Source: Ruminococcus sp. JC304 (GTDB taxonomy: Bacteria > Bacillota > Clostridia > Lachnospirales > Lachnospiraceae). From it: DNA of 64,000 bases. The stretch spans positions 663,219 through 727,218 of the forward strand of contig HE978651.1 of the NCBI GenBank assembly GCA_000285855.2. Direction: 5' to 3'. Numbering within the stretch: the stretch's first letter is position 1; each line of letters starts with the position of its first letter. The notes below the pieces were generated by a model. It saw nothing but the letters and a program-made list of their open reading frames with translations. It was not told where the DNA came from and made no database searches. A program made the translations under genes and the position numbers. Below, piece by piece: positions 1 to 7,102 of the stretch.

Positions 1-230
1 CTTGACCAACTAGCCGAGGAAGCGGCAGGATGGAGCAGGAAGGATTCGGAGCAAGCTTGCTTGTGGAGAAGCATTCCTGATACAGACTGAACATTTGCGA
101 AGCAAATGACACTGAGCAACGAAGTTGCGAGGTGACTCCGCTGGAGTACAATACTCAATCGGCAACGCAGGAAGTTAATTCTCAAGGAAATGTCAACATG
201 TATGTAGTTTTGAAGGTGCAAAACCTTTAT
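1..230. other. hairpin-rich non-coding leader upstream of tRNA cluster
   Basis: I see no credible gene here. The stretch holds several small perfect palindromes: GCAAGCTTGC at 51-60, CATTTG/CAAATG around a CGAAG loop at 92-108, and GCAAC/GTTGC around GAA at 116-128. The GAA-loop style matches the dispersed palindromes found elsewhere in the window. It probably is the spacer between an upstream RNA operon lying outside the window and the tRNA cluster; that is inference. Confidence 0.4.
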
Positions 231-303
231 TCCTCCTTAGCTCAGTCGGTAGAGCATGCGGCTGTTAACCGCAGTGTCGTTGGTTCGAGTCCAACAGGGG
301 GAG
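231..303 (+). tRNA. tRNA-Asn (GTT)
   Basis: Complete 73-nt cloverleaf. Acceptor TCCTCCT pairs with AGGGGGA, the anticodon loop reads CTGTTAA (anticodon GTT), and the T arm is GTTGG-TTCGAGT-CCAAC. CCA is not encoded, so the cca product in this window would add it. First of three closely spaced tRNAs. Confidence 0.97.
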
Positions 304-341
304 CTTTCGGAACATGAAGTCCGATATGTAAAAGTTTACCA

Positions 342-413
342 GGCTCCATGGTCAAGCGGTTAAGACACCGCCCTTTCACGGCGGTAACAGGGGTTCAAAT
401 CCCCTTGGAGTCA
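342..413 (+). tRNA. tRNA-Glu (TTC)
   Basis: 72-nt cloverleaf. Acceptor GGCTCCA pairs with TGGAGTC, the anticodon loop is CTTTCAC (TTC), and the T arm is AGGGG-TTCAAAT-CCCCT. The discriminator is A and CCA is not encoded. It lies 38 nt after tRNA-Asn and is probably co-transcribed with it. Confidence 0.97.
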
Positions 414-450
414 TTATACAAAACTTTGTATAATTTGTGAAATATAATAT

Positions 451-521
451 GGTGCCATAGCCAAGTGGTAAGGCAAAGGTCTGCAACACCTCTATCCCCG
501 GTTCAAATCCGGGTGGCACCT
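451..521 (+). tRNA. tRNA-Cys (GCA)
   Basis: 71-nt cloverleaf. Acceptor GGTGCCA pairs with TGGCACC, the anticodon loop is TCTGCAA (GCA), and the T arm is CCCGG-TTCAAAT-CCGGG. Discriminator T, no encoded CCA. Last tRNA of the cluster, followed directly by a terminator hairpin. Confidence 0.97.
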
Positions 522-525
522 CTGG

Positions 526-558
526 AACTTCAGATATAATTTATCTGAAGTTTTTTAT
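526..558 (+). terminator. Rho-independent terminator of tRNA cluster
   Basis: An 11-bp stem AACTTCAGATA / TATCTGAAGTT with a 5-nt loop runs into TTTTTATTT. It starts five bases after tRNA-Cys. Confidence 0.85.
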
Positions 559-581
559 TTGATTTGAATTTGAGATAGAAT

Positions 582-626
582 AAAAATGCCGGTATATTGT
601 GCAAAAAGCACAGTATACCGGTGTTT
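582..626 (-). terminator. terminator of collagen-like gene
   Basis: On the minus strand a long stem CACCGGTATACTGTGC / GCACAATATACCGG (one mismatch) with a T-rich loop is followed by ATTTTTATT. It lies just downstream of the collagen-like stop codon and faces the tRNA terminator. Confidence 0.8.
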
Positions 627-644
627 TATGCTTAAAAAGAAAGA

Positions 645-1247
645 TCAGCTGTTTAGAATTCCGGCAGCTCTGAGACTAGAGAGAAGCTGATTAAACTGGG
701 TTACAACATCTGTCTGACCTGTAGCATCTGCTACTGCTGCGGCAGATGTTACAGGTCCGGCTGGTCCTGTGGCACCGGTAGGTCCAGTTGGTCCAGTAGC
801 TCCGGCAGGTCCGACAGGTCCGATAGGTCCAGTTGGTCCAATAGCTCCGGCAGGTCCTGTAGCTCCGCTAGCGCCTGTGGCACCAGTAGCTCCTGTGACT
901 CCGGCAGGCCCCTGAGGTCCTATTGCACCAGTAGCACCGGTAGCTCCTGTGACTCCGGCAGGCCCCTGAGGTCCTATTGCACCAGTAGCACCGGTAGCTC
1001 CTGTGACTCCGGTTGGCCCTGGATATCCCTGTATACCAGGTTCTCCCTGAGGTCCCTGGGGACCGATAGGACCAGCCGGTCCGGGACAACCTCTGGGCCC
1101 AGTAGGTCCGGTACAGCCTCGTGGTCCGGGAGGACCCTGACAGTCACAGCAGCAGCGATTGCTATTGTTACAGCAGGAAGTGCCGGAAACATCGCTGGTC
1201 AGTGATTCAAGTGACTGCTCTTTGAGAGGATGACGATGAAACAACAT
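645..1247 (-). CDS. collagen-like (Gly-X-Y) protein, probable spore-surface protein
   Basis: 200 residues. The N-terminus (1-37) is Cys-rich, with six Cys between residues 25 and 36. An uninterrupted Gly-X-Y region covers about 38-165, dominated by GPT, GAT and GPQ triplets. A conserved 35-residue tail containing [18 protein letters not shown] probably trimerises the triple helix. No signal peptide or LPXTG is visible, which argues for mother-cell assembly on the spore (BclA-like) rather than Sec export; that is inference. The start has AGAGG upstream. The DNA carries a 54-bp tandem repeat, and a sigma-K-like promoter lies upstream at 1282-1308. The next gene upstream on the same strand is a glycosyltransferase, a pairing known for C. 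difficile bclA3 and sgtA. Thr-rich triplets would be the glycan sites. Confidence 0.85.
   Translation of the reverse strand: MLFHRHPLKEQSLESLTSDVSGTSCCNNSNRCCCDCQGPPGPRGCTGPTGPRGCPGPAGPIGPQGPQGEPGIQGYPGPTGVTGATGATGAIGPQGPAGVTGATGATGAIGPQGPAGVTGATGATGASGATGPAGAIGPTGPIGPVGPAGATGPTGPTGATGPAGPVTSAAAVADATGQTDVVTQFNQLLSSLRAAGILNS
887..1012. repeat. 54-bp tandem repeat inside collagen-like gene
   Basis: Two identical 54-bp units (887-940 and 941-994) are followed by 18 bp of a third (995-1012). Each unit encodes 18 residues ([18 protein letters not shown]). The identity at DNA level suggests recent duplication and likely length variation between strains. Confidence 0.9.
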
Positions 1248-1281
1248 GCATTTTACCTCTGATATTAAGAAGTTTCACTAT

Positions 1282-1308
1282 TATTATATGGAGAATGCCA
1301 GATACTGT
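1282..1308 (-). promoter_or_regulatory. sigma-K-like promoter for collagen-like gene
   Basis: Minus-strand CATATAATA matches the mother-cell -10 pattern CATANNNTA exactly, and AC lies 16 bp further upstream. It sits about 35 bp ahead of the start codon. A sigma-A reading is possible through the embedded TATAAT, but there is no good -35 for it. Confidence 0.45.
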
Positions 1309-1365
1309 TCACAGATTACAAATTCTTTGCTACTTGTCTGAAGCCAATAATTGTTTCGCCCTTTG

Positions 1366-2445
1366 TCAGGAAAAACCATGCTTATGTGAAAAATATTGTT
1401 GATTTTGGATAATACAGGGCTCATCAGGATGAATTTTAGCCGCTGTTTGAAGGCAGTCAAAGGAGGTTTTGTATTGCCCAAGTTTGTCATAACAGACGCA
1501 GAGCTGTACCAAAGGAAGAAAATCATGGCAGTCAGGGATAAAAAATCCCCCATTTTGTTCACAGTAAGGTGCATTTAATGCTTGCTGATACCAGTAAACA
1601 GCAGAGATAAAAGCTGATTTTTCCAGAAAAAGATTTCCAAGTTCATAGCATATTTCAGCACGGGGAACATCAAACTGAAAGCTTTTAAAAAGAATATTCA
1701 TTGCTTTATCATTTTCACCAAGGGCACGGTAACAGTAACAGAGTTGCAGACAGGCATCCAGTTGGTTTTCCTGCCATGCTTCGGGATTTTCCAGAAAGTG
1801 AAGAAATACAGCCGCAGATTCTCGATAAAGCTTATGATAGAAAAGTTCTTTTCCATAATAAAATTCCTGACGGGAGTCTAAAACTTCAGCATTTTCGAGC
1901 ATGTGCTGATAAATCCGAAGATTGCGGTCTGGATCAGAAATCTTAATTTTGCGATGTTCAATTTGAATAGGAGAGTAAAGAAGCTTACCGGAAAGAATGA
2001 TTGCTTCATGTACCTTTCCACACCATCTGAAATTACAGGAGGTTTTTAAAATACGCTCCCGGTAATAAGAAAATGCAGGAGACTGATCTGTATGGAAAGC
2101 TGTAATATATTTCATCATTACGATATCAGTGTCAGAAGGAAGAGAAGTTTTTAGGGAAGAAAGGAGAGTCAGATTAGCAGGAGTGATCAGATCATCCGCA
2201 TCCAGCCACATCCAGTAGTCTGTGTGGACTTTTTCTAAAAGAAAATTTCTGGCAGCAGAAAAATCCTCGCACCAAGGAAAGTCAAATACCTGAGCTCCAT
2301 ATTTACAGGCAATTTCTTTCGTCTGGTCGACGGAACCGGTATCTGCAATGAGAATATGATCTGCAATATCAGTCATTAGTGAAAGAATTCGGGGAAGAAC
2401 ATCTGCTTCGTTTTTGGCGATCATGCATAAACTTAGAGAAATCAT
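1366..2445 (-). CDS. family 2 glycosyltransferase with C-terminal TPR-like repeats
   Basis: GT-A fold glycosyltransferase. It opens with SLCMIAKNEADVLPRILSL, followed by ADTGSVDQT and the metal/nucleotide site WLDADDL near residue 92. The C-terminal half is helical with TPR-like units (for example AEICYELGNLFLEKSAFISAVYWYQQAL). I chose ATG 2445 because the conserved fold begins at once, a CTGGAG lies upstream, and a sigma-E-like promoter would start transcription close to the alternative GTG at 2469. The collagen-like gene follows 118 bp downstream on the same strand, so it is the likely acceptor: Thr-rich collagen triplets are O-glycosylated in Clostridia by enzymes of this architecture. Donor sugar is unknown. 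Cytoplasmic; no membrane segment. Confidence 0.82.
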   Translation of the reverse strand: MISLSLCMIAKNEADVLPRILSLMTDIADHILIADTGSVDQTKEIACKYGAQVFDFPWCEDFSAARNFLLEKVHTDYWMWLDADDLITPANLTLLSSLKTSLPSDTDIVMMKYITAFHTDQSPAFSYYRERILKTSCNFRWCGKVHEAIILSGKLLYSPIQIEHRKIKISDPDRNLRIYQHMLENAEVLDSRQEFYYGKELFYHKLYRESAAVFLHFLENPEAWQENQLDACLQLCYCYRALGENDKAMNILFKSFQFDVPRAEICYELGNLFLEKSAFISAVYWYQQALNAPYCEQNGGFFIPDCHDFLPLVQLCVCYDKLGQYKTSFDCLQTAAKIHPDEPCIIQNQQYFSHKHGFS

Positions 2446-2478
2446 ACAATAGATAATACTCCAGGACACTATTGCAAC

Positions 2479-2507
2479 AAGATATGTGAGATTAGCGTGA
2501 AATATGA
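2479..2507 (-). promoter_or_regulatory. sigma-E-like promoter for glycosyltransferase
   Basis: On the minus strand TCATATT (fits kmATATT) is followed after 14 bp by CATATCTT (compare CATACAnT). Spacing and position fit an early mother-cell promoter that would start near 2470. Confidence 0.4.
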
Positions 2508-2508
2508 T

Positions 2509-2547
2509 AAAAACCGTAACTGTAAAAAGTTACACAGCTACGGTTTT
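2509..2547 (-). terminator. terminator of the small 2556-2786 gene
   Basis: On the minus strand AAAACCGTA pairs with TACGGTTTTT, with inner pairing GTAAC/GTTAC. It begins about ten bases after the stop codon of the upstream gene. Confidence 0.75.
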
Positions 2548-2555
2548 GGCATATA

Positions 2556-2786
2556 TTATTCATCAAATTCTGCAGTGACGATAAATCCTCGGGGAGTATG
2601 CTCAATATTCTTGATAATACCTTTTCGGGATTTGATCCGTCTGGCATTGGGATAGCATCCTGACATGGCTACGGCTGGTTCAATAATGTAACTGTAATTC
2701 ATGAAGGATTGATATTCGGTGATTTCTACTTCATCACCGATTTCGATCAGTCCCTGACGCTCCATTTTAAATTTTTCCTGACGCAT
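2556..2786 (-). CDS. conserved small protein of unknown function
   Basis: 76 residues, soluble, mixed charge, ending in an acidic EFDE. The sequence suggests a small beta-barrel: GDEVEITEYQSFMNYSYIIEPAVAMSGCYPNARR, then SRKGIIKNIEHTPRGFIVTAEFD. The alternating hydrophobic pattern with a central basic patch (ARRIKSRK) would fit a KOW/SH3-like domain, but I do not recognise the family. The start is supported by AAGAAGGG seven to eight bases upstream. It stands alone between two oppositely regulated units and has its own terminator at 2509-2547. Confidence 0.65.
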   Translation of the reverse strand: MRQEKFKMERQGLIEIGDEVEITEYQSFMNYSYIIEPAVAMSGCYPNARRIKSRKGIIKNIEHTPRGFIVTAEFDE

Positions 2787-2895
2787 GGAATAACCCTTCT
2801 TTCGTTAATATTATTTTATTGATAGTATAAATATCTGATCGTTGTGAACCTTACCTTTATATTAACACATATGAGTAAATGAAGAAAGTCCTGTA

Positions 2896-2953
2896 TTACT
2901 GTTCACTGGCAATATCCCGCGAAGCGTGTTGCTGGGAACGGAGTGAACAGTAA
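2896..2953. repeat. palindromic intergenic element with GCGAAGCG core
   Basis: A perfect 12-bp inverted repeat, TTACTGTTCACT (2896-2907) and AGTGAACAGTAA (2942-2953), encloses nested pairings GCAA/TTGC and a CGC-GAA-GCG hairpin. It ends 20 bp before the -35 of the LytTR gene. A TACTGTTCAC half-site recurs near 27405. Confidence 0.7.
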
Positions 2954-2973
2954 CAGTCCTGTAAAAAGGGTAC

Positions 2974-3002
2974 TTGCTTTTGTAGAATGAATTGTATATA
3001 AT
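2974..3002 (+). promoter_or_regulatory. sigma-A promoter of LytTR regulator gene
   Basis: TTGCTT, 17-bp spacer, TATAAT. The leader is about 75 nt. Confidence 0.7.
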
Positions 3003-3085
3003 ATTATAGAAGTTTTCTATCAAAACAATAAGAAAACAGACTCGAAATTATGAATAGAAATTATCGGCTGAAAGGGTAACAAGTA

Positions 3086-3799
3086 ATGCGTAAGATTATA
3101 GTCTGTGATGATGTGGAATTGGAAAGACAGCTTTTAAAGGATATATTGCATGAATATTTTGAAGAAATTCATGAGGAGATTTTGGTCGAGGAATATTCTT
3201 CCGGTGAGGTACTTGTAGCTGACGCTGAGGAGGGATACCTGGAGGGAGAATTGCTTTTTCTGGATATCTATATGGACCAGTTGAATGGTATGGAAACAGC
3301 CAGAAAACTTCGTGCGCTTTCCTGCAATATACCGATTATATTTCTGACAGCATCTCCGGATTTTGCTGTTGAGAGTTATGAGGTACAGGCATCAGGATAT
3401 TTGTTGAAATCCTTTTCCGAGGAGAAAATAAAGAAGCTTTTGAATCGTATTCTGAAGACGGATATGCAACGCAGGGTTGCAATTAAAAGTAAACGTCAGT
3501 ATCGATATCCATATACGGATGATATTGTATATGTTGAAAGCGATAAGCATACTATTACACTTCATTTGTCCGATCAATCAGAAATTGTAGCCCAGGATAA
3601 GCTTATAGAGATTGAAAAGAGAATAGATGAGAAGAGATTTTTGCATTGTCACCAGAGTTATCTGGTAAATATGGATTATATAAAAGATGTAAAAGATGAT
3701 TTTGAATTACAGGATGGGACAATAATTCCTATTCGTGTTCGAGGAAGGAAAGAAGTGTTGGATAGGTATAATGAGTATTTTTCCAGTCATTTTGAATAA
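3086..3799 (+). CDS. LytTR-family response regulator (solo)
   Basis: 237 residues. An N-terminal receiver domain (about 1-125) has the acidic pair D8-D9, the phospho-acceptor D60 in LLFLDIYMD and the T/S switch in FLTAS. A C-terminal LytTR DNA-binding domain (about 130-232) contains IVYVESDKHTITLH and FLHCHQSYLVNMDYI. The usual Lys-Pro of the receiver is Lys-Ser here (YLLKSF, K108-S109), which is unusual. No histidine kinase lies nearby: the gene sits alone with its own promoter at 2974 and a hairpin 190 bp downstream. It may work with a distant kinase or with none. Regulated genes are unknown. Confidence 0.9.
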   Translation: MRKIIVCDDVELERQLLKDILHEYFEEIHEEILVEEYSSGEVLVADAEEGYLEGELLFLDIYMDQLNGMETARKLRALSCNIPIIFLTASPDFAVESYEVQASGYLLKSFSEEKIKKLLNRILKTDMQRRVAIKSKRQYRYPYTDDIVYVESDKHTITLHLSDQSEIVAQDKLIEIEKRIDEKRFLHCHQSYLVNMDYIKDVKDDFELQDGTIIPIRVRGRKEVLDRYNEYFSSHFE

Positions 3800-3986
3800 A
3801 GTATTTCACTATCATTGAGGAATATGCCTGAAAAAATGAGGAAAATGCATAAATAGGAAATTTATAAAAAAGTTTGATATAATACATCATGAAGGAAGAA
3901 AAGCCTGATTCAAAACGCGGAAAATGAATGATCTTTTTGCGATGCTGTGAGGCAGACAAAAAATGAAAATTGGAAAAGTGTGTATG

Positions 3987-4042
3987 AAAATCCCCTCAGT
4001 ACAGGATGTGTCCGCGTCATCTGAACCTGAGGGGATTTTTTT
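3987..4042. terminator. bidirectional terminator between LytTR gene and acylation cassette
   Basis: AAAATCCCCTCAG (3987-3999) pairs with CTGAGGGGATTTTT (4027-4040) across a 27-nt loop. T-runs exist on both strands, so it can end the plus-strand regulator transcript and the minus-strand cassette, whose last stop codon is at 4050. Confidence 0.7.
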
Positions 4043-4049
4043 GAAAAAA

Positions 4050-5201
4050 TTACAGTGCCAGCTCCAATGAGGTATCAGCAAAGAAAGTATTGGCATTGTA
4101 TAGATATAGTACTTCCTGAACATTCTCAACCTGAAGCAGTTGTTCCAGATCTCCATAGTAATAACGGGGATCGATCATAATGATTTTACGGTAATGCTGT
4201 GCAAGAAATGGCACGAAACTGTTGGCATAAGAATCCTTCAGAACCAGAAGGGTATTATTACTTTCCGTGGGGGTGCTGATTTTTATTTGTGCATGATTAC
4301 CGCCGAAGAACAGGGCATATTTATCTCTGGTATTAAGCTTTGAAGTGTCATAGAAGCTTGCTGATTTTTTCTGTTCATCTACATAATTAACAACTGAGGA
4401 AAGGGTATTATCTCCATTAGGAAGGAAAACATCAAGTTCATCGGTTTCACCGGAACGGAAACCGCTTTTGGCAGAGAGTGTTCCTTTGAACGTCTGGGAT
4501 ACAGGAGCTTTATCATAAGAGTCAGAGGAGATATCGATTCCCATAACAGCAGCTGCCTGGAGATAAGCGTAGTAGGCACCCAGAGTGGTCCAGTGATGAT
4601 CCGTGTGATAATAAAGATCTTCTGCTTTGTGATCAGTAAAGGTATCACTAATATCAATAAAAGTAACTCCTGCAGAAGTGAGAGAATCCTTCAGCTTGTC
4701 TATCCAGGGATTCTGATCGTCAGCAGGTGCAAATGCAGGGAGGTTTGATTTCAGGATGTTTACTGAATTGGGAGCTATCAGTGCATATTGTTTCAGATCT
4801 GGATGCTTCTGCGCGAATGAGGTCATAGCATTGACTGTAGCATCATATTGAGTCTGAGAAGGAGCGTTAAAGGCTTCCATCAGATATCCATTTTTGCCAA
4901 GATACACACCATTTTCCTCCACTTTACCCATCAGCCTGTCTGTAGTGGCTTTTAAAGTAATCCACATATCACGAAGGGGGAATTGATCGTTCTCATAGGT
5001 TTCAAATTGTTTTTCATATCCTCCGGAGATTATTTGATCCAGTTTCAGGGCAGGCCTGGATGCCAGTATCCGGTTTTCCTTTTCGGAGAATCCGGTGTCA
5101 GGCAGGATAATACTGCTTACCAGTACAATTACAGGAAGCAGAAAAAAAAGAAGTCCTAATCTGTGAAAGAATAGTCGGTAATTTCTCAGTGATTTTTTCA
5201 T
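4050..5201 (-). CDS. DHHW / AlgJ-like protein (putative O-acetyl transfer partner of MBOAT)
   Basis: 383 residues. A signal anchor covers about 14-33 and the rest is extracytoplasmic. The family signature YYHTDHHWTTLGAY has DHHW at 201-204, and LLVLKDSYANSFVPF further on carries the conserved Ser region of the SGNH-like fold. DHHW and AlgX/AlgJ proteins work with MBOAT acyltransferases to acetylate surface or secreted polysaccharides. It is the last gene of the cassette, 14 bp after the MBOAT stop, and ends just before the terminator at 3987-4042. The polysaccharide substrate is unknown. Confidence 0.82.
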   Translation of the reverse strand: MKKSLRNYRLFFHRLGLLFFLLPVIVLVSSIILPDTGFSEKENRILASRPALKLDQIISGGYEKQFETYENDQFPLRDMWITLKATTDRLMGKVEENGVYLGKNGYLMEAFNAPSQTQYDATVNAMTSFAQKHPDLKQYALIAPNSVNILKSNLPAFAPADDQNPWIDKLKDSLTSAGVTFIDISDTFTDHKAEDLYYHTDHHWTTLGAYYAYLQAAAVMGIDISSDSYDKAPVSQTFKGTLSAKSGFRSGETDELDVFLPNGDNTLSSVVNYVDEQKKSASFYDTSKLNTRDKYALFFGGNHAQIKISTPTESNNTLLVLKDSYANSFVPFLAQHYRKIIMIDPRYYYGDLEQLLQVENVQEVLYLYNANTFFADTSLELAL

Positions 5202-5215
5202 AGGTACCGTCCCTT

Positions 5216-5950
5216 CTAAAATTTCGCGTATAAAAATGGTGTATAGGAATTATAAACCATATAGGCTACAGATAATGCCAGCAGTATAAGATTTATAAGC
5301 AGTGCTGCTGCTGGTTTCTGCTGAATCAGTCGCCTGAAACGTCGGTACAGTCCGGGTCTGCATGCCAGGATACTAATGATAAAAAGTATCAGGCCTGTTT
5401 TCAGATAATAAAGTGCAGTTGTGTCTGCGAAGCAGCTGGCTCCTATACCAAACAGTGCACCCAGATAATGGCCAAGTGCAGAAAAGTTTGTCTGACTGAA
5501 AAATACCCATCCAATCATGACTGCAACCATAGTATAGGCTGTGCGCAGCCAGGAAGGGAGTCTATCTAATAAGTTATTTAGTACAAATTTTTCAAGTAAG
5601 AGGAGAAGGCCGTAGTATAGTCCCCATAACACAAAGTTCCAGCTTGCACCATGCCATAGTCCGGTCAGAGCCCAGACAACCAGAATATTTCGGATATGTT
5701 TTATGACTGAGACACGGTTTCCTCCAAGAGGAATGTAGATATAATCCCGAAACCAGCTTCCAAGGGAAATATGCCAACGTCTCCAGAATTCGGAAACACT
5801 TGTGGAGATATATGGATAATCAAAGTTTTTGTTAAAATCAAATCCCAACATTTTTCCCAGCCCAATGGCCATGTCAGAATAGCCGCTGAAATCAAAATAT
5901 ATTTGCATAGTGAAAGCCAGAATTCCAATCCATGCGGTAAGCACGGACAT
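5216..5950 (-). CDS. MBOAT O-acyltransferase, C-terminal part (out of frame with N-terminal part)
   Basis: This frame encodes the catalytic half of a membrane-bound O-acyltransferase: the YFDFSGYSDMAIGLGKMLG motif, EFWRRWHISLGSWFRDYIYIPLGG, and LWHGASWNFVLWG with the invariant His at residue 100 of this fragment. Its Met is internal to the family; true family sequence continues upstream as VLLADNLSALYAGICSNTQ up to the A-run at 6007-6013. Restoring one base there joins it to the N-terminal frame, giving a protein of about 462 residues, a normal MBOAT length. Either the gene is frameshifted, the assembly lost a base, or ribosomes or RNA polymerase slip at the run. Confidence 0.8.
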   Translation of the reverse strand: MSVLTAWIGILAFTMQIYFDFSGYSDMAIGLGKMLGFDFNKNFDYPYISTSVSEFWRRWHISLGSWFRDYIYIPLGGNRVSVIKHIRNILVVWALTGLWHGASWNFVLWGLYYGLLLLLEKFVLNNLLDRLPSWLRTAYTMVAVMIGWVFFSQTNFSALGHYLGALFGIGASCFADTTALYYLKTGLILFIISILACRPGLYRRFRRLIQQKPAAALLINLILLALSVAYMVYNSYTPFLYAKF

Positions 5951-6603
5951 TTGAGTATTACTGCAGATTCCTGCATATAGAGCAGATAGATTATCAGCCA
6001 GGAGTACTTTTTTGCAAGACCCTTAATAAAAAGTTCTGTTCCTGCACCAAAGCGGGAAATATTGACAGAACGTCTCTCAAGTTGTTCCTGGATATCTGCA
6101 TAGCGGATAATAGGACCTGCAGCAGTATAAGGAAACATGGTGCTGTAGGTTGCAAAGGTAAGAAAGTTCTGTTGTGCTGTAATCTTACTTATATATATAT
6201 CAAAGAGATAGGACAGGTTCCTGAAGGTATAAAAGGAAAGCCCGATTGGCAGAGAAAGTTCCGGATGGGAAATATGAATGCCTGTAATTCCGCCAAAGGT
6301 ATCCAACAGGAAACCATAATATTTAAAAAATACAAGAATGCCAAGATTGATAATGATAGCAAAAACAAGATTCAGTTTTTGCTTTTTATCATCATAATAA
6401 AGCCGCTCCAGTTCAGTCCCCATATAATAGTTAAATACGCTGGAGAAAAGCATAAGAATCACATAAACAGGTTCTCCCCATGCGTAAAATATAAGACTGC
6501 CTAAAAAGAGCAGCAGATTGCGAAGCTTTCCCGGAACCAGATAATAGATCAGCATAAAAACCGGAAGAAAGCAGAAAATAAAAAAGATACTGTTAAATAC
6601 CAT
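5701..6603 (-). CDS. MBOAT O-acyltransferase, N-terminal part (frame broken at 6007-6013)
   Basis: It starts MVFNSIFFIFCFLPVFMLIYYLVP and contains family hallmarks LIFYAWGEPVYVILMLFSS and PIGLSFYTFRNLSYLFDIY, with several membrane helices. Family similarity stops after LFIKGLAKK (residue about 199). The remaining 100 or so residues read out of frame over the C-terminal part and look spurious. The switch point is A AAA AAG, exactly in phase for a -1 shift into VLLADN. The predicted role is moving acyl groups across the membrane to an exported polymer. It lies 23 bp downstream of the DUF4358 gene in a four-gene minus-strand operon. Confidence 0.78.
   Translation of the reverse strand: MVFNSIFFIFCFLPVFMLIYYLVPGKLRNLLLFLGSLIFYAWGEPVYVILMLFSSVFNYYMGTELERLYYDDKKQKLNLVFAIIINLGILVFFKYYGFLLDTFGGITGIHISHPELSLPIGLSFYTFRNLSYLFDIYISKITAQQNFLTFATYSTMFPYTAAGPIIRYADIQEQLERRSVNISRFGAGTELFIKGLAKKYSWLIIYLLYMQESAVILKCPCLPHGLEFWLSLCKYILISAAILTWPLGWEKCWDLILTKTLIIHISPQVFPNSGDVGIFPLEAGFGIISTFLLEETVSQS
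6007..6013 (-). other. in-phase A AAA AAG heptamer at MBOAT frame break
   Basis: The minus strand reads GC-A-AAA-AAG-TAC. The zero-frame codons are GCA AAA AAG, and a -1 slip gives GTA CTC CTG (V L L), the expected MBOAT continuation. A purine-rich AAGGG lies six bases upstream, similar in kind to the stimulator in E. coli dnaX. A simple one-A deletion from an original A7 gives the same picture and cannot be excluded. Confidence 0.6.
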
Positions 6604-6625
6604 AACGAATGTTCTCCAATCTGCC

Positions 6626-7102
6626 TTATATCAAGGATAGAAATGCATGCTGCCAGCTATGGGCATTGGCTCCACACATGTAATATACATAGTTTCCTTT
6701 TTTTCCTACAGCTGCATTATTTAAGAGAGCCATCTGGTCTGTACCATATCCTTCGAATACATTTTTCTGACTAGACAGGTGTGTCTGGGCGTTTTCCAGC
6801 AATATCTGTGCCTGGGCACGGTCTTTGGCTTTCATAATGCAGATTTCTTCAACAGCCATAGGAGAGGAGGCCTTGTAAAAGAAAAAACCGTCAATATCCC
6901 GCTCTTCTGTTTGATAATAGCGTTTCAGATCAGCGCGGGTTTCTTTATTCAGTGCAGTGATGGCCTGATCTTTTTCCATAGACTGGGCAATCTGATCCAT
7001 GGAAATGTTCCGGGCATTATCGGAGGAGTAAAGTGCTGTAAGATATATTACAAGCAGAATCACCAACCCGGTCTTTATAAGTATATGCTTATTTATTTTC
7101 AT
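6626..7102 (-). CDS. DUF4358-type membrane-anchored protein
   Basis: 158 residues from ATG 7102, whose first bases overlap the stop of the upstream SGNH gene (ATGA). A single signal anchor (about 5-22, ILIKTGLVILLVIYLTALY) is followed by an extracytoplasmic domain with YYQTEERDIDGFFFYKASSPMAVEEICIMKAKD, typical of DUF4358. The biochemical role is unknown; the family is repeatedly found beside MBOAT and SGNH genes in Lachnospiraceae, from general knowledge. Translational coupling with the upstream gene suggests a shared complex. An in-frame ATG further upstream exists but would run deep into the SGNH gene. Confidence 0.75.
   Translation of the reverse strand: MKINKHILIKTGLVILLVIYLTALYSSDNARNISMDQIAQSMEKDQAITALNKETRADLKRYYQTEERDIDGFFFYKASSPMAVEEICIMKAKDRAQAQILLENAQTHLSSQKNVFEGYGTDQMALLNNAAVGKKGNYVYYMCGANAHSWQHAFLSLI

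Noticed and set aside
132-317. 61-codon open frame
   Set aside because: It runs through tRNA-Asn and has no ribosome site; an artefact of the tRNA sequence.
887-1012. CRISPR-like spacing of repeats
   Set aside because: Units are contiguous without spacers and lie in frame within a collagen-like gene; no cas genes are present.
868-1192. Two long open frames in other phases of the collagen gene
   Set aside because: The repetitive GC-rich collagen code keeps alternative frames open; products are low-complexity Arg/Ser or Leu/Pro strings.
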